In this document: positions 25,284 through 33,815 of the stretch, piece after piece | Layout of the letters: each line of letters starts with the position of its first letter | Numbering within the stretch: position 1 is the first letter of the stretch | Source: Thermosphaera sp. | GTDB taxonomy: Archaea > Thermoproteota > Thermoprotei_A > Sulfolobales > Desulfurococcaceae | Direction: 5' to 3' | DNA length: 64,000 bases | Assembly (NCBI GenBank): GCA_038827615.1 | Contig: JAWBNK010000001.1 | Location: forward strand, 558,290-622,289 | Program-made: the position numbers and the translations under genes | Notes under the pieces: model-generated | What the model saw: only the letters and a program-made list of their open reading frames with translations | Databases searched by the model: none | What the model was told of the DNA's origin: nothing

Positions 25284-25937
25284 TTGACTGTGTTAAGTAA
25301 GTTCATTGAAGAAGTCTTTGAGAAGGTGAAAACTCATTCAAAAGATGTATTGAATGGAGTTGAGGCTTTAGATAAGTTGTTGAAAGCTTTGATTAATAAC
25401 GAGTTAAAGACCGCCGAGGAAAAATTTAATGAAATAATGATGATTGAGAAACATGCAGATGATGTTAAAAGGGAAGTGATAGAAGAGCTTCATAGTAGCT
25501 TTCTCCATCCGGACGATCGCGAAGATATACTGAGATTGATTCTTGAACTCGACAAGGTCTTAGGATTTGCTAAATCGGCTGCTAAAAGATTGATGATATT
25601 ACGCCACGTGGGTATTAGCATCCCGTCAGAATACCATAACTTGTTGGATGAAATAATGCTTCACACCATTAAGGCGAGTCAAGATCTAGTTGCTATGATC
25701 GAACACATTACTAAAGATCCTTCGAAAGCACTAGAGTATTCAATAGTGATTGAAAAACATGAAGAAAGTGTTGACGAACTTCGTTTTAAACTTATGGAAA
25801 AGTTATATAGTAACTGTGCAAAAAACATGGCTCCCCTATGCTTATTTCTACCTGAAATAGTTGACGATTTAGAGGAAATAACTGATAGGGCTGAAGACGT
25901 TGGAGACATTTATAAGCTGTTTATCATAGGAAAATAA
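25284..25937 (+). CDS. DUF47/PhoU-like helical protein (COG1392 type)
   Basis: A 217-residue all-helical protein of the DUF47 group, distant relatives of PhoU that often accompany PiT phosphate transporters and modulate phosphate uptake. Seen: repeated acidic pairs typical of the family's metal sites, MMIEKHADDVKREVIEEL (~45) and VIEKHEESVDELRFKL (~155), and the DDLEEITDRAEDVGD closing motif (~195). No phosphate transporter is next to it here; instead it heads a tight run with MobA-like, HypD and radical-SAM genes (gaps of 2, 3 and 17 bases). TTG 25284 is preferred to GTG 25275 (GGTG-CTTGGC-TTG). Confidence 0.85.
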   Translation: MTVLSKFIEEVFEKVKTHSKDVLNGVEALDKLLKALINNELKTAEEKFNEIMMIEKHADDVKREVIEELHSSFLHPDDREDILRLILELDKVLGFAKSAAKRLMILRHVGISIPSEYHNLLDEIMLHTIKASQDLVAMIEHITKDPSKALEYSIVIEKHEESVDELRFKLMEKLYSNCAKNMAPLCLFLPEIVDDLEEITDRAEDVGDIYKLFIIGK

Positions 25938-25939
25938 CA

Positions 25940-26566
25940 GTGTTAATTATGCTACCCTGTATAATCACAGCGGCCGGGCTTAGCAAAAGATTCGAAGGTA
26001 ACAAGCTACTTTTTAAATACGACAAACTCCCTCTCATAATTCAAACAATCAATAACGCAGTCTTAGCAAAGTCGATCGATAAAATAATCGTAGTTACAGG
26101 TTACATGAGAAGCGAAATCGAAGACGTAATCAGAAAAACAATACACGATGAAAGATTAATTTTTGTACACAACCCGGAATACGACAAAGGAATGAGTAGT
26201 AGCATTAAGACCGGATTATCCTACCTCATGGAGACTTCCTACAACCCGGAAGCCGTGATGATAAATCCAGGCGACTCAGCCTGGATCCCATCCTACGTTT
26301 ATGATTACTTGGTCTACTACTTTGAGAAGAATCGATCTCTCATAACGGTAGCAGGTTATCGAGGGAAAAAAGGGCATCCGATATTGTTCTCAAAACTTTT
26401 ATTAAAAGAACTTCTTAAAATAGATGAATCCTCCAAAGGATTAAAAAAGATACTAGAAAAATATTCCTTAGACATCAGCATAGTTGAAACTTTTTATCCT
26501 GGTGTACTTTTGGATTTCGATGAGTATCTTGATTACATGAGAGTGAAGAATACACTAATGAGGTGA
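25940..26566 (+). CDS. MobA/MocA-like nucleotidyltransferase
   Basis: A 208-residue NTP-transferase. Seen: the N-terminal LITAAGLS-type loop as IITAAGLSKRFEGNKLL with the Lys that binds the nucleotide phosphates, KIIVVTGYM, GMSSSIKTGL (MocA-like) and NPGDSAW with the metal-binding Asp. Relatives add CMP or GMP to molybdopterin, or make other activated cofactors. The gene is two bases after DUF47 and three before hypD. MoeA is present elsewhere in the window (60318), so molybdenum/tungsten cofactor use is plausible; a role linked to HypD is inference. Start GTG 25940; ATG 25949 is an alternative. Confidence 0.75.
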   Translation: MLIMLPCIITAAGLSKRFEGNKLLFKYDKLPLIIQTINNAVLAKSIDKIIVVTGYMRSEIEDVIRKTIHDERLIFVHNPEYDKGMSSSIKTGLSYLMETSYNPEAVMINPGDSAWIPSYVYDYLVYYFEKNRSLITVAGYRGKKGHPILFSKLLLKELLKIDESSKGLKKILEKYSLDISIVETFYPGVLLDFDEYLDYMRVKNTLMR

Positions 26567-26569
26567 TGA

Positions 26570-27682
26570 GTGCTGAATCCAGGAATGGAATTAAGAAGCA
26601 AGCAGTATGCTTCGACCCTGGCCTCTTTAATCAATGATAAGGCTCGGGAAATATCCAAAATGATGGGGCGTTCTTTGAAAATCATGAATTTCTGCGGTAC
26701 ACATGAATGGACGATCACCCATTATGGGATAAGAAGCCTGCTGACTCGAGATATCGAATTAATACCGGGACCTGGATGTCCAGTATGCATTACGCCAGGC
26801 TACTACGTGGACGTGCTTGTTAATTTAAGCTTCAATGGTTACACTATCTTGACATATGGGGATGCGTTCAAACTACCCGGGAGCAGGGGCCTAAGACCGA
26901 GGAGTCTTTTCCACGCTGCTAGTATTGGAGGTGACGTTAAGGTAGTTTACAGTTTCAATGACGCTATTAGGATCGCCCAAGGAAGCCCCTCTAAAAAATT
27001 CATATTTTTCGCTGTAGGTTTTGAAACCACCATGCCATCGACGGCTATTCCCCTTTTCTATGATCGAGTCCCCAACAACCTCCTTTTACTAATAGCCTAC
27101 AGGTATACGCCGCCGATAGTAAAGCATATGTTAGCGAATCATAGGGAAATACAGATCGATGGAATAATAGCACCTGGACACGTTTCAGCAGTAATAGGTT
27201 CAGACTCGTGGATTTTTGTACCTAGGGATTTCAGAATACCGATAGTTGTATCTGGATTTGAGCCCGTTGACGTATTAACATCTATATACTTAATCCTCAA
27301 AATGATCGAGAAAAACCAGCCTGAACTGGTTAACGAGTACTCTAGAGTCGTGAAACCATCGGGCAACGAAAATGTAAAAAAGATCATGAATCACGTATTC
27401 TCGGCAGTTAAAAGCTACTGGAGAGGAATAGGCGAGATCCCTGAGAGCGGTGCAAAATTGTCTGACGAGTATGCCGAATTTGATGTTTTCAACCATCTTG
27501 GAATAGAGGAAAAAATCGCCGAGGACAAGCTACCTGGCTGTTTATGTGATAGAGTTGTCCTCGGAGCGTCGAAACCCTCTGACTGTCCATTATTCCTGAA
27601 GGGATGTACTCCTCAATCACCTTATGGTCCTTGCATGGTGAGTAATGAAGGAGCGTGCAGGATTTGGGCTGAAAGCGTATAG
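26570..27682 (+). CDS. hypD: Hydrogenase maturation protein HypD
   Basis: A 370-residue iron-sulfur protein that, with HypC, assembles the Fe(CN)2CO group of [NiFe] hydrogenases. Conserved motifs are intact: FCGTHEW (~42) with the active cysteine, GPGCPVC (~66), and the C-terminal cluster-binding region GCLCDRV, SDCPLF, GPCMVSNEGACRI. No HypA, B, C, E or F is found in the window. Start GTG follows GAGGTGATGA, which overlaps the stop of the MobA-like gene, so translation is coupled. Presence implies a [NiFe] hydrogenase elsewhere in the genome, in agreement with NikR at 37295. Confidence 0.97.
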   Translation: MLNPGMELRSKQYASTLASLINDKAREISKMMGRSLKIMNFCGTHEWTITHYGIRSLLTRDIELIPGPGCPVCITPGYYVDVLVNLSFNGYTILTYGDAFKLPGSRGLRPRSLFHAASIGGDVKVVYSFNDAIRIAQGSPSKKFIFFAVGFETTMPSTAIPLFYDRVPNNLLLLIAYRYTPPIVKHMLANHREIQIDGIIAPGHVSAVIGSDSWIFVPRDFRIPIVVSGFEPVDVLTSIYLILKMIEKNQPELVNEYSRVVKPSGNENVKKIMNHVFSAVKSYWRGIGEIPESGAKLSDEYAEFDVFNHLGIEEKIAEDKLPGCLCDRVVLGASKPSDCPLFLKGCTPQSPYGPCMVSNEGACRIWAESV

Positions 27683-27699
27683 GTGGGTGGAGCGAGGAA

Positions 27700-29256
27700 T
27701 TGTTAAATAAAATTATTATTTTCGATGGATACACGGATGAGCCCGCGGGGTTAGGAGTTCCCCCTTACATAAATGTTTACCCCAGATTAATTGCAGGAGC
27801 TATCCTATCCGTTAGAAAAGACGTAAAGGTATATTATTGGACGGCAGACAGTTATCGCGAAAACGTCGAACAATTTTTCAAACAAGCGCGCGAGAGCGAT
27901 CTAATAGTTTTCATAGCTGGTATGGAAGTGCCCGGGAAATACATCGGAGGGAAACCATTATCCCTGAACGAGCTTGAACATATTTCGATTAGATTGAAGG
28001 ATAAGGATCTAATACTCACAGGACCCGTTGCCAAATTCGGCTTTGGTACGGGAGGAGGGACGGTTGCCCAACCAACACGGATTATGAGAAAATATTTCAG
28101 GGAGGTCGTAAGCGGAGATGTTGAAATATATTTCAACGAACTCTTTAAGTATGGGTTTGAAAAAGCCGATCCAAGGAAAATGAGGGAAGATTACTCCATA
28201 GCTGACGAGGCCCTCGTGAAAGGCGCAGAAATTGTTAAACAACATCCCAACTACTCTTTTAATCTAATTGCTGAAATAGAGACCTATCGAGGATGTCCAA
28301 GATGGGTTACGGGAGGCTGTAGTTTCTGTATCGAGCCTAGGTACGGGAGTCCCATTATGAGAACCCCCGAGGCAATCGCAAGAGAAGTAGAAAGACTATA
28401 TTCTCTAGGTGTGAAGCATATTAGGCTGGGTAAGCAACCAGATATTCTGGTCTACGGCTCTAACCAGATGGGAAGAGAAGAATTCCCTGAGCCTAATCCA
28501 GAGGTCTTAGAGAAACTTTTCCGTGGAATAAGGAACAAAGCACCCGGTTTGAGAACAATTCACATTGACAATGTTAACCCTGGAACTATTGCAAGACACC
28601 AAGAAAAATCGATACAAGCGTTAAAAGTTATCATTAACTACCACACTCCTGGAGATGTAGCGGCTCTCGGAATAGAGAGCTTTGACGAAAGAGTGATAAA
28701 ACTTAATAATTTAAAAGTCTACCCTGAAGATGCGCTAACAGCCCTTAGAATTATTAACATAGTTGGGAGAGTACGAGGTTGGAACGGTCTTCCTCATCTC
28801 CTTCCAGGAATCAATTTACTATATGGATTGCTAGGGGAGACTCGTGATACTTACAGAATTAACGAAGATTATCTCAAGACAATACTTCAAGAAGGAATCC
28901 TTGTTAGAAGAGTAAACGTGAGAAAGGTAAGCGTCTTGGAAAACACGCCACTGTGGTTGAGGAAAAATCAAGTATTCAGTATTTTAAAAAAGCATCACCA
29001 TATTTACAAAACCCATAGACTATGGGTTATGAGTTCTTTCGACAAAATCATGCTTAAGAAGGTGGTTCCACCCGGCACTCTCCTTCCTTATCTATACGTG
29101 GAGAAAACAGGTAAGAGCATCTCTATAGCTAGATTCCCTGGAAGTTACCCTATAGCTGTTAAATTCAAAGAGAGGCTTCCCAAACACACGCTTGTTTCGG
29201 GAATTGTGAAAAAATATTCTTCGAAAAGCGTTTTGGCCTCTCAGGTTACCATCTAA
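27700..29256 (+). CDS. Radical-SAM enzyme of COG1031 type
   Basis: A 518-residue protein with an N-terminal Rossmann-like domain (~1-185; GVPPYINVYPRL, GTGGGTVAQP) and a radical-SAM core whose cluster loop is C-x7-C-x2-C (CPRWVTGGCSFC, ~195) rather than CxxxCxxC, followed by a barrel (HIRLGKQPDIL, IHIDNVNPG, LGIESFDE) and a TRAM-like/OB tail (~445-518). The widened loop and tail match archaeal COG1031 proteins, which resemble RNA-modifying methylthiotransferase relatives; the reaction is unknown. Follows hypD by 17 bases. Confidence 0.82.
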   Translation: MLNKIIIFDGYTDEPAGLGVPPYINVYPRLIAGAILSVRKDVKVYYWTADSYRENVEQFFKQARESDLIVFIAGMEVPGKYIGGKPLSLNELEHISIRLKDKDLILTGPVAKFGFGTGGGTVAQPTRIMRKYFREVVSGDVEIYFNELFKYGFEKADPRKMREDYSIADEALVKGAEIVKQHPNYSFNLIAEIETYRGCPRWVTGGCSFCIEPRYGSPIMRTPEAIAREVERLYSLGVKHIRLGKQPDILVYGSNQMGREEFPEPNPEVLEKLFRGIRNKAPGLRTIHIDNVNPGTIARHQEKSIQALKVIINYHTPGDVAALGIESFDERVIKLNNLKVYPEDALTALRIINIVGRVRGWNGLPHLLPGINLLYGLLGETRDTYRINEDYLKTILQEGILVRRVNVRKVSVLENTPLWLRKNQVFSILKKHHHIYKTHRLWVMSSFDKIMLKKVVPPGTLLPYLYVEKTGKSISIARFPGSYPIAVKFKERLPKHTLVSGIVKKYSSKSVLASQVTI

Positions 29257-29262
29257 TGCGCT

Positions 29263-31029
29263 CTAGAGATAGCTTTTTTTACCGTGTTTCAGGACTCTTA
29301 CGATGGGCTTGCCAGCACCATTTAAGTCTATGACTATCTCGGGTGCTCCATATATTAAATTGTGCTTCATGGCGAGCGGATCCTGATACGCTCCTGTATC
29401 GAGGAAGGCTATGTAATAGTCCTCCTCCTTACTCGGAAGATGCAGTGGAATCCCGCCCAGCTTCAGATATCTCCTTGGAACATGATTTATCCTGAAGTCC
29501 ATCCTGTTAAACCATTCATCTACAGGTGTCTCAGCTTCTACATAGCTGATGAACTCTCTTATCTCACCCATACTGTCACACGTTAGATCGCCTATCACAG
29601 CCAACACGTCAGGTTTCTCATTGAGTCGTTGAACCGGTGTGATTTGGAAATACTGATTGACGAGCACTGAGTCGGGGATATCGGCAAATAGAGAGATGTT
29701 TACTATAAACCTTTTCGAAGGTGAAGTTAGTATCTTATACAAGAAAGGATCATTAATCACTCTTTCAATAAGGCTTGGTTCCAAGCGGAGCATTTCAATT
29801 AATTTCACAATTATGTTTTCTCTGTAATGCGTGATAATATCTTCAACTTTTTCTCTCTCAAAAAGTGACAGAGTCTTAGTTTTAACTTTAGTTTGCAAGT
29901 CCCTGGTTAATTGAAGAACCTTCTTAACGTCTTCAAGAGAAGATATATTCGTTAATTCCACGCTATCATTTGAAACATCGAAGGGCTTGTATTCGGTTGA
30001 GTATGGTCTGACGTCAACGACCTTGGCTACGACTATTCTATGAGCTGCAACAATATACCTTCCGCCCTCGAAAACGAGCGTCGGGTGAGGATGAACATCC
30101 TTAAACTTTTTAATCAGCATGTTAATATAGTCAACAATCGTGTAGTTCGGGGATTCAGGAGTTCCTTTTTTGTGATCGTGATACGGGTATGCCATTCCTC
30201 CCCCGGTGTCTATTATTGATATGTTGTGGAATCCGATGGATTTTAAATCGTTAAATAGGGTTCGCGCCTCCTCAATGATGTTAGCAATATGCTTTAATTC
30301 ATATATTTGAGAACCGCCATGAACGTGAATCAAAACAGATCTCTCAGACAGCCATGCATATTCTTTGGCTAATTTCAAGAGAGTGTTAACAGTTAATCCG
30401 AATTTCCCATCAACCCCTGCAGAATGAGCCCATTTCCCGCCTCCTCTGTGGAATGGTTTAATTCTAATCCCAATATCTAAGTCTCTAAACTTTGAGAGAA
30501 CCTGGAGGTCGTGCTCGCCTTCAACATCAACAATAACGTTCCATCCCGCTTTTTTAAACTCAAGCAGAAATTCCGCAATGTTTTCGGATACTACTCCATC
30601 ATAAACTAGAAACCTGCTTCCCTTACTCAAGTACCTTGATATTAATTTAAGCTCACCGAGCGAGCCAGCATTAAAACCCCAATTAAATTCTTCACCATAT
30701 CTCCAGATTGCATCAACCACCATGGGAGTCGGATTAACCTTCATAGGAAAGATAGGTTGAAACCTCCCAGTGTATCCGTGAACTTGGGCTAAAGTCTTAA
30801 ACGTTTCAAAAACCTTTTTCATAGAGATTTTTATAGCTGGGAGGAACCGGAAATATGCTACTTCGAAACCGTGTCTCTTCATCAAATCTTTTATGCTTAG
30901 AGTGTGTTCTCCAATCCTGAAAACCAATGAACCAGTATCATCCACTGTCAAGAATTCCCCACGGATAGAATGCTCGATCCCATACAGCTTTTTAGCAATG
31001 TCAATGTTCCAACCTAGCGGAGTTGACAT
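29263..31029 (-). CDS. speA: SpeA-type biosynthetic arginine decarboxylase (PLP-dependent)
   Basis: A 588-residue fold-III decarboxylase that would make agmatine and CO2 from arginine for polyamine synthesis. Seen: PLP lysine in FPMKVNPTP (~95), the Gly-rich phosphate loop TGGGMAYPY (~275), HVHGGSQIY (~247), FEGGRYIVA (~322) and a C-terminal catalytic cysteine segment LTCDSMGE (~486). Length is a little below bacterial SpeA. Most crenarchaea use a pyruvoyl arginine decarboxylase derived from AdoMet decarboxylase, so this enzyme is unusual and may be acquired. Start ATG after GGGAGAAATTACAG. Diaminopimelate decarboxylase is an alternative but the size and CD motif favour SpeA. Confidence 0.8.
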   Translation of the reverse strand: MSTPLGWNIDIAKKLYGIEHSIRGEFLTVDDTGSLVFRIGEHTLSIKDLMKRHGFEVAYFRFLPAIKISMKKVFETFKTLAQVHGYTGRFQPIFPMKVNPTPMVVDAIWRYGEEFNWGFNAGSLGELKLISRYLSKGSRFLVYDGVVSENIAEFLLEFKKAGWNVIVDVEGEHDLQVLSKFRDLDIGIRIKPFHRGGGKWAHSAGVDGKFGLTVNTLLKLAKEYAWLSERSVLIHVHGGSQIYELKHIANIIEEARTLFNDLKSIGFHNISIIDTGGGMAYPYHDHKKGTPESPNYTIVDYINMLIKKFKDVHPHPTLVFEGGRYIVAAHRIVVAKVVDVRPYSTEYKPFDVSNDSVELTNISSLEDVKKVLQLTRDLQTKVKTKTLSLFEREKVEDIITHYRENIIVKLIEMLRLEPSLIERVINDPFLYKILTSPSKRFIVNISLFADIPDSVLVNQYFQITPVQRLNEKPDVLAVIGDLTCDSMGEIREFISYVEAETPVDEWFNRMDFRINHVPRRYLKLGGIPLHLPSKEEDYYIAFLDTGAYQDPLAMKHNLIYGAPEIVIDLNGAGKPIVRVLKHGKKSYL

Positions 31030-31133
31030 CTCTGTAATTTCTCCCTCGGCGAATCCTAATGGAATCTAATATGTAATGGGTTTTTAAACTAGACTCCCGC
31101 TATTCCTTTTACCTGTGGAATGGTGATGTTTTC

Positions 31134-31856
31134 GTGGAGAAGGATTTTTACCATGAGAAAATCAAGGCCTACATATTCAATTTAGAACAAGCCTTGAATT
31201 CCCTAGAAAAGACCGTCATAAGCGATAAGAGAGCTTGCGAATTAATCAACTTAGCGAAATCTTATCTCTCCGACTCAAAATACTACCTGGATAAAGGGGA
31301 TCATTTCACGTCTCTTGCATGTATAGGTTATGCTGAGGGTTTACTTGATTCTTTGAGATTCATGGGGTTAATCTCAATTGCTTGGAAGCCTCTCACCGAG
31401 ATCTACAAAAGAAAACGCGTTTTAGTAGCTGGAAGTTTCGAGTTTCTACATCCAGGACACTTACACTTGCTAAGAAAGGCGTGGGAGATCGGAAGAGTCA
31501 CCGTCATAGTTTCTCGAGATATTAATTTCGAGAAATTTAAGAAGAGAAGACCGATTCTTTCGGAGAACGATAGGAAAGAAGTGCTTCAAGCGGTTAAATA
31601 TGTTGATAGCGTTGTGTTAGGGGATGAAGATGATTTTCTCAAACCAATTCTCGAGTCAAAACCGGATGTTATCTTGCTAGGCCCTGACCAATGGATCACG
31701 CCGGACGAGCTGAAGAAAAGACTACGTGAAAGAGGGCTCGAGAATGTGGAGGTCTACAAGCTGGAAGAAAGAGTGGGAACATGGAGTTCTTCCCAAATCT
31801 CCAGCGACTTAAAGAAGATCATCTGTGATCAGAAAGAAGAAGATCTTGACAACTGA
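31134..31856 (+). CDS. DUF357 domain fused to cytidylyltransferase (FAD-synthase-like)
   Basis: A 240-residue fusion. Residues ~1-85 form a helical DUF357 domain (LINLAKSYLSDSKYYLDKGDHFTSLACIGYAEGLLD). Residues ~95-230 are a nucleotidyltransferase: GSFEFLHPGHLHLLRKA with HxGH (~108), VIVSRDINF, and the WSSSQIS motif (usually ISSS) at ~221. Relatives make FAD, CDP-glycerol or CoA intermediates with CTP or ATP; archaeal RibL is closest in size of the catalytic part. GTG start, GGTGATG upstream. Its end overlaps a convergent reductase gene by 28 bases. Confidence 0.82.
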   Translation: MEKDFYHEKIKAYIFNLEQALNSLEKTVISDKRACELINLAKSYLSDSKYYLDKGDHFTSLACIGYAEGLLDSLRFMGLISIAWKPLTEIYKRKRVLVAGSFEFLHPGHLHLLRKAWEIGRVTVIVSRDINFEKFKKRRPILSENDRKEVLQAVKYVDSVVLGDEDDFLKPILESKPDVILLGPDQWITPDELKKRLRERGLENVEVYKLEERVGTWSSSQISSDLKKIICDQKEEDLDN

Positions 31857-32560
31857 TCTTCAAGCCATTGAATCCTTTCCATTTTGTCCTTCTTTAGTGA
31901 ATCAACGTATTTTCTCACTACATCCACGAGCTCTGCTATATTCACCCTAGGTTCGTACCCCACATGCTCACTGTTCTTCAAGATCTTTGCCGTCTTTGCT
32001 ACGATCAGACCCACGTTGTACGCGTCACGAAGAGCCTGTTCATCTTTAGTAACATCTTCGAGATGAGAGTAAGCCATCGACCATGGGACAATGTGAGCCC
32101 CCATGCTGTTTAGCGTTATTGTCAAGTAAGAGATAGCCATCATTACCCCGCTATCCAATCCTGTTGCGATAAATCCAACTACTTTGCCTTCTAGAAGGCT
32201 TCTCCCCTTATGAAATATCATGTGCTCCATGCTTGTTAATCTATCTATGAAGTTTTTCAACACACCGCTCGGCGCATACCAATAGACTGGGGTTGAAATT
32301 ATTAATCCGTCGGAATCCAATATCCTTTTAGCGATCTCGTTGAAATCATCATTTATTATGCATGGAAATACGCAGTATTTGTTCCCATCCGAGACGCATC
32401 CTATACAAGGCCTTATGTCTTTTTCATACAAGTTGATATATTCTGGAATGCCGCCTCCATCGCTTACTCCCTTAGCCGCCACAAAGGTTAGTTGATTTGA
32501 AGAACCATATATTCTGGGAGATGCGTTCAACATCAGTATTTTCGGTCTTGAAGTCTCCAT
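31829..32560 (-). CDS. Flavodoxin-like NADPH-dependent FMN reductase/iron-sulfur flavoprotein
   Basis: A 243-residue flavodoxin-fold protein. Seen: FMN phosphate loop NASPRIYGSSN (~11), CIGCVSDGNKYCVFPC (~52) with the cysteine pair of this group, STPVYWYAPSG (~90) and FIATGLDSG. The Cys arrangement suggests an iron-sulfur flavoprotein, although the compact CxxC-x(6)-C-x(3)-C spacing should be checked. Start ATG after GGTG-ATTTT. The predicted C/D box sRNA lies 50 bases upstream on the same strand and may share its promoter. Confidence 0.8.
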   Translation of the reverse strand: METSRPKILMLNASPRIYGSSNQLTFVAAKGVSDGGGIPEYINLYEKDIRPCIGCVSDGNKYCVFPCIINDDFNEIAKRILDSDGLIISTPVYWYAPSGVLKNFIDRLTSMEHMIFHKGRSLLEGKVVGFIATGLDSGVMMAISYLTITLNSMGAHIVPWSMAYSHLEDVTKDEQALRDAYNVGLIVAKTAKILKNSEHVGYEPRVNIAELVDVVRKYVDSLKKDKMERIQWLEDQLSRSSSF

Positions 32561-32611
32561 AAAATCACCAATTTAAAAGAAGAGTGCTGTGTGGCGGTAT
32601 TAAAACTATTC

Positions 32612-32666
32612 CTTCAGCAACGCCAACCGTCTTCACGAATCTGACACGGGTTCGCTCATCATCTAA
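32612..32666 (-). ncRNA. Predicted C/D box guide sRNA (copy B)
   Basis: On the minus strand: C box ATGATGA (32662-32656), 12-nt guide GCGAACCCGTGT, D' box CAGA (32643-32640), 3-nt spacer, C' box GTGAAGA (32636-32630), 12-nt guide CGGTTGGCGTTG, D box CTGA (32617-32614). Spacing is identical, base for base, to the element at 22972-23026, with unrelated guides. By the N+5 rule the targets would read ACACGGGTTCGC (fifth base G) and CAACGCCAACCG (fifth base G). A TATA-like taatttttaatc (minus, ~32698-32687) puts transcription start near 32666, four bases before the C box. Targets were not identified. Confidence 0.82.
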
Positions 32667-32686
32667 AGTTGGATAATGTCTTATTA

Positions 32687-32708
32687 GGGATTAAAAATTA
32701 GTTATATT
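32687..32708. promoter_or_regulatory. Shared AT-rich promoter core between sRNA B and taw1
   Basis: The stretch gattaaaaattagttatatt holds TATA-like sequence on both strands. On minus it is ~26 bases from the sRNA start; on plus, the left half is ~26 bases from 32720, close to the Taw1 start. The divergent pair may share this core. Confidence 0.45.
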
Positions 32709-32726
32709 TGGATTCACGTGATCGAA

Positions 32727-33815
32727 ATGACATTAAACTTCAACGAGATAAGGAAAAAACGGGAAGCCTTCTGGGATAGTAGCCCCGTTTATAAGGCGAT
32801 CTATAACAAGCTTGTGAAGCAAGGCTATCATTTAATAGGGACTGTTGGCGCGGTCAAAAGATGTCACTGGACCAAAGAAGCTGTAACGAGAAAGAGGTTC
32901 TGCTACAAATGCTTATGGTATGGAATAGAGAGCCATAGATGCATTCAAATGACTCCGGTTGTAGCATGGTGCTGGAATAGATGTCTGCATTGCTGGAGAA
33001 TACAGCCGGAGGATATTGGAATGCCCTGGGATGATACCCGGCCTCCCGTAGTGGATGATCCCGAGGTATTGGTTGAAGAGAGCATTAGAGTGCACAAGGA
33101 GATCATGGCAGGCTACAAGGGAAATCCCCACGCCGATCCAGCTATGGTGGAGGAGGCGCTAAACCCTAAGCACGCTGCCATCAGCTTGACCGGTGAGCCC
33201 CTCTTATATCCTCGATTATCTGAACTCATCGAGGAATATCATAAGCGAGGACTTACCACCTTTCTCGTTACACATGGTACTAGACCTGATGTGTTAAAGT
33301 CATTAACGGTTGAACCATCTCAACTCTACATAAGCATTGAGTCTTGGAACAAGGAGTCTTATGAACAATTCAATAGACCTCTTGTTCCTAGAGCCTGGGA
33401 GCTGTTCCAGGAGACATTAGAATTGATCCCCTCATTCAGGGCGCCAACAGTTTTCAGAATAACGTTGGTCAAGGGATACAATGATAGCGAAAAAGCTCTA
33501 GAAGGCTTTTCCAAGATTGTTGAGAAGGCTCAACCAACTTACATAGAGTTGAAAGCGTACATGTTCTTGGGAGGAAGTAGGGGACGTTTACAACATTTTA
33601 ACATGCCAATTCACGAGGAGGTCCGTAAAACTGCGGAGATTCTAGCGAGCAAGACTGGGTACAAAATATTAAGCGAAAGCGTTCCCAGTAGAATCGTCCT
33701 GCTTAGCAGAGTGGACAAACCAATAAGACACGGAAAAGGTTGTCCAGACGGTGTTGAGCATCCGGAGAAATACGCTCCTGCATTGACCCGAGATTACGAG
33801 GAAATCGAAGACTGA
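32727..33815 (+). CDS. taw1: 4-demethylwyosine synthase Taw1 (TYW1)
   Basis: A 362-residue radical-SAM enzyme that condenses pyruvate carbon onto N1-methylguanosine-37 of tRNA-Phe to form the tricyclic wyosine base. Seen: radical-SAM cluster WCWNRCLHCW (C82, C86, C89), and upstream cysteines for the second cluster (KRCHW, FCYKC, HRCIQ), followed by LTGEPLLYPRL and ISIESWNKESYEQF. This set is diagnostic of TYW1/Taw1. ATG 32727 is preferred, with GTGATC ahead of it; the GTG 32718 would add three residues. The 3' end overlaps a convergent gene by 22 bases. Confidence 0.96.
   Translation: MTLNFNEIRKKREAFWDSSPVYKAIYNKLVKQGYHLIGTVGAVKRCHWTKEAVTRKRFCYKCLWYGIESHRCIQMTPVVAWCWNRCLHCWRIQPEDIGMPWDDTRPPVVDDPEVLVEESIRVHKEIMAGYKGNPHADPAMVEEALNPKHAAISLTGEPLLYPRLSELIEEYHKRGLTTFLVTHGTRPDVLKSLTVEPSQLYISIESWNKESYEQFNRPLVPRAWELFQETLELIPSFRAPTVFRITLVKGYNDSEKALEGFSKIVEKAQPTYIELKAYMFLGGSRGRLQHFNMPIHEEVRKTAEILASKTGYKILSESVPSRIVLLSRVDKPIRHGKGCPDGVEHPEKYAPALTRDYEEIED

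Noticed and set aside
26239-26260. C-box-like GTGATGA inside the MobA-like gene
   Set aside because: No D' or D box at the expected 12-nt distances. Similar lone matches at 515, 35650, 40700, 49325, 54783 and on minus at 5929, 32346, 37572 and 62763 fail the same test.
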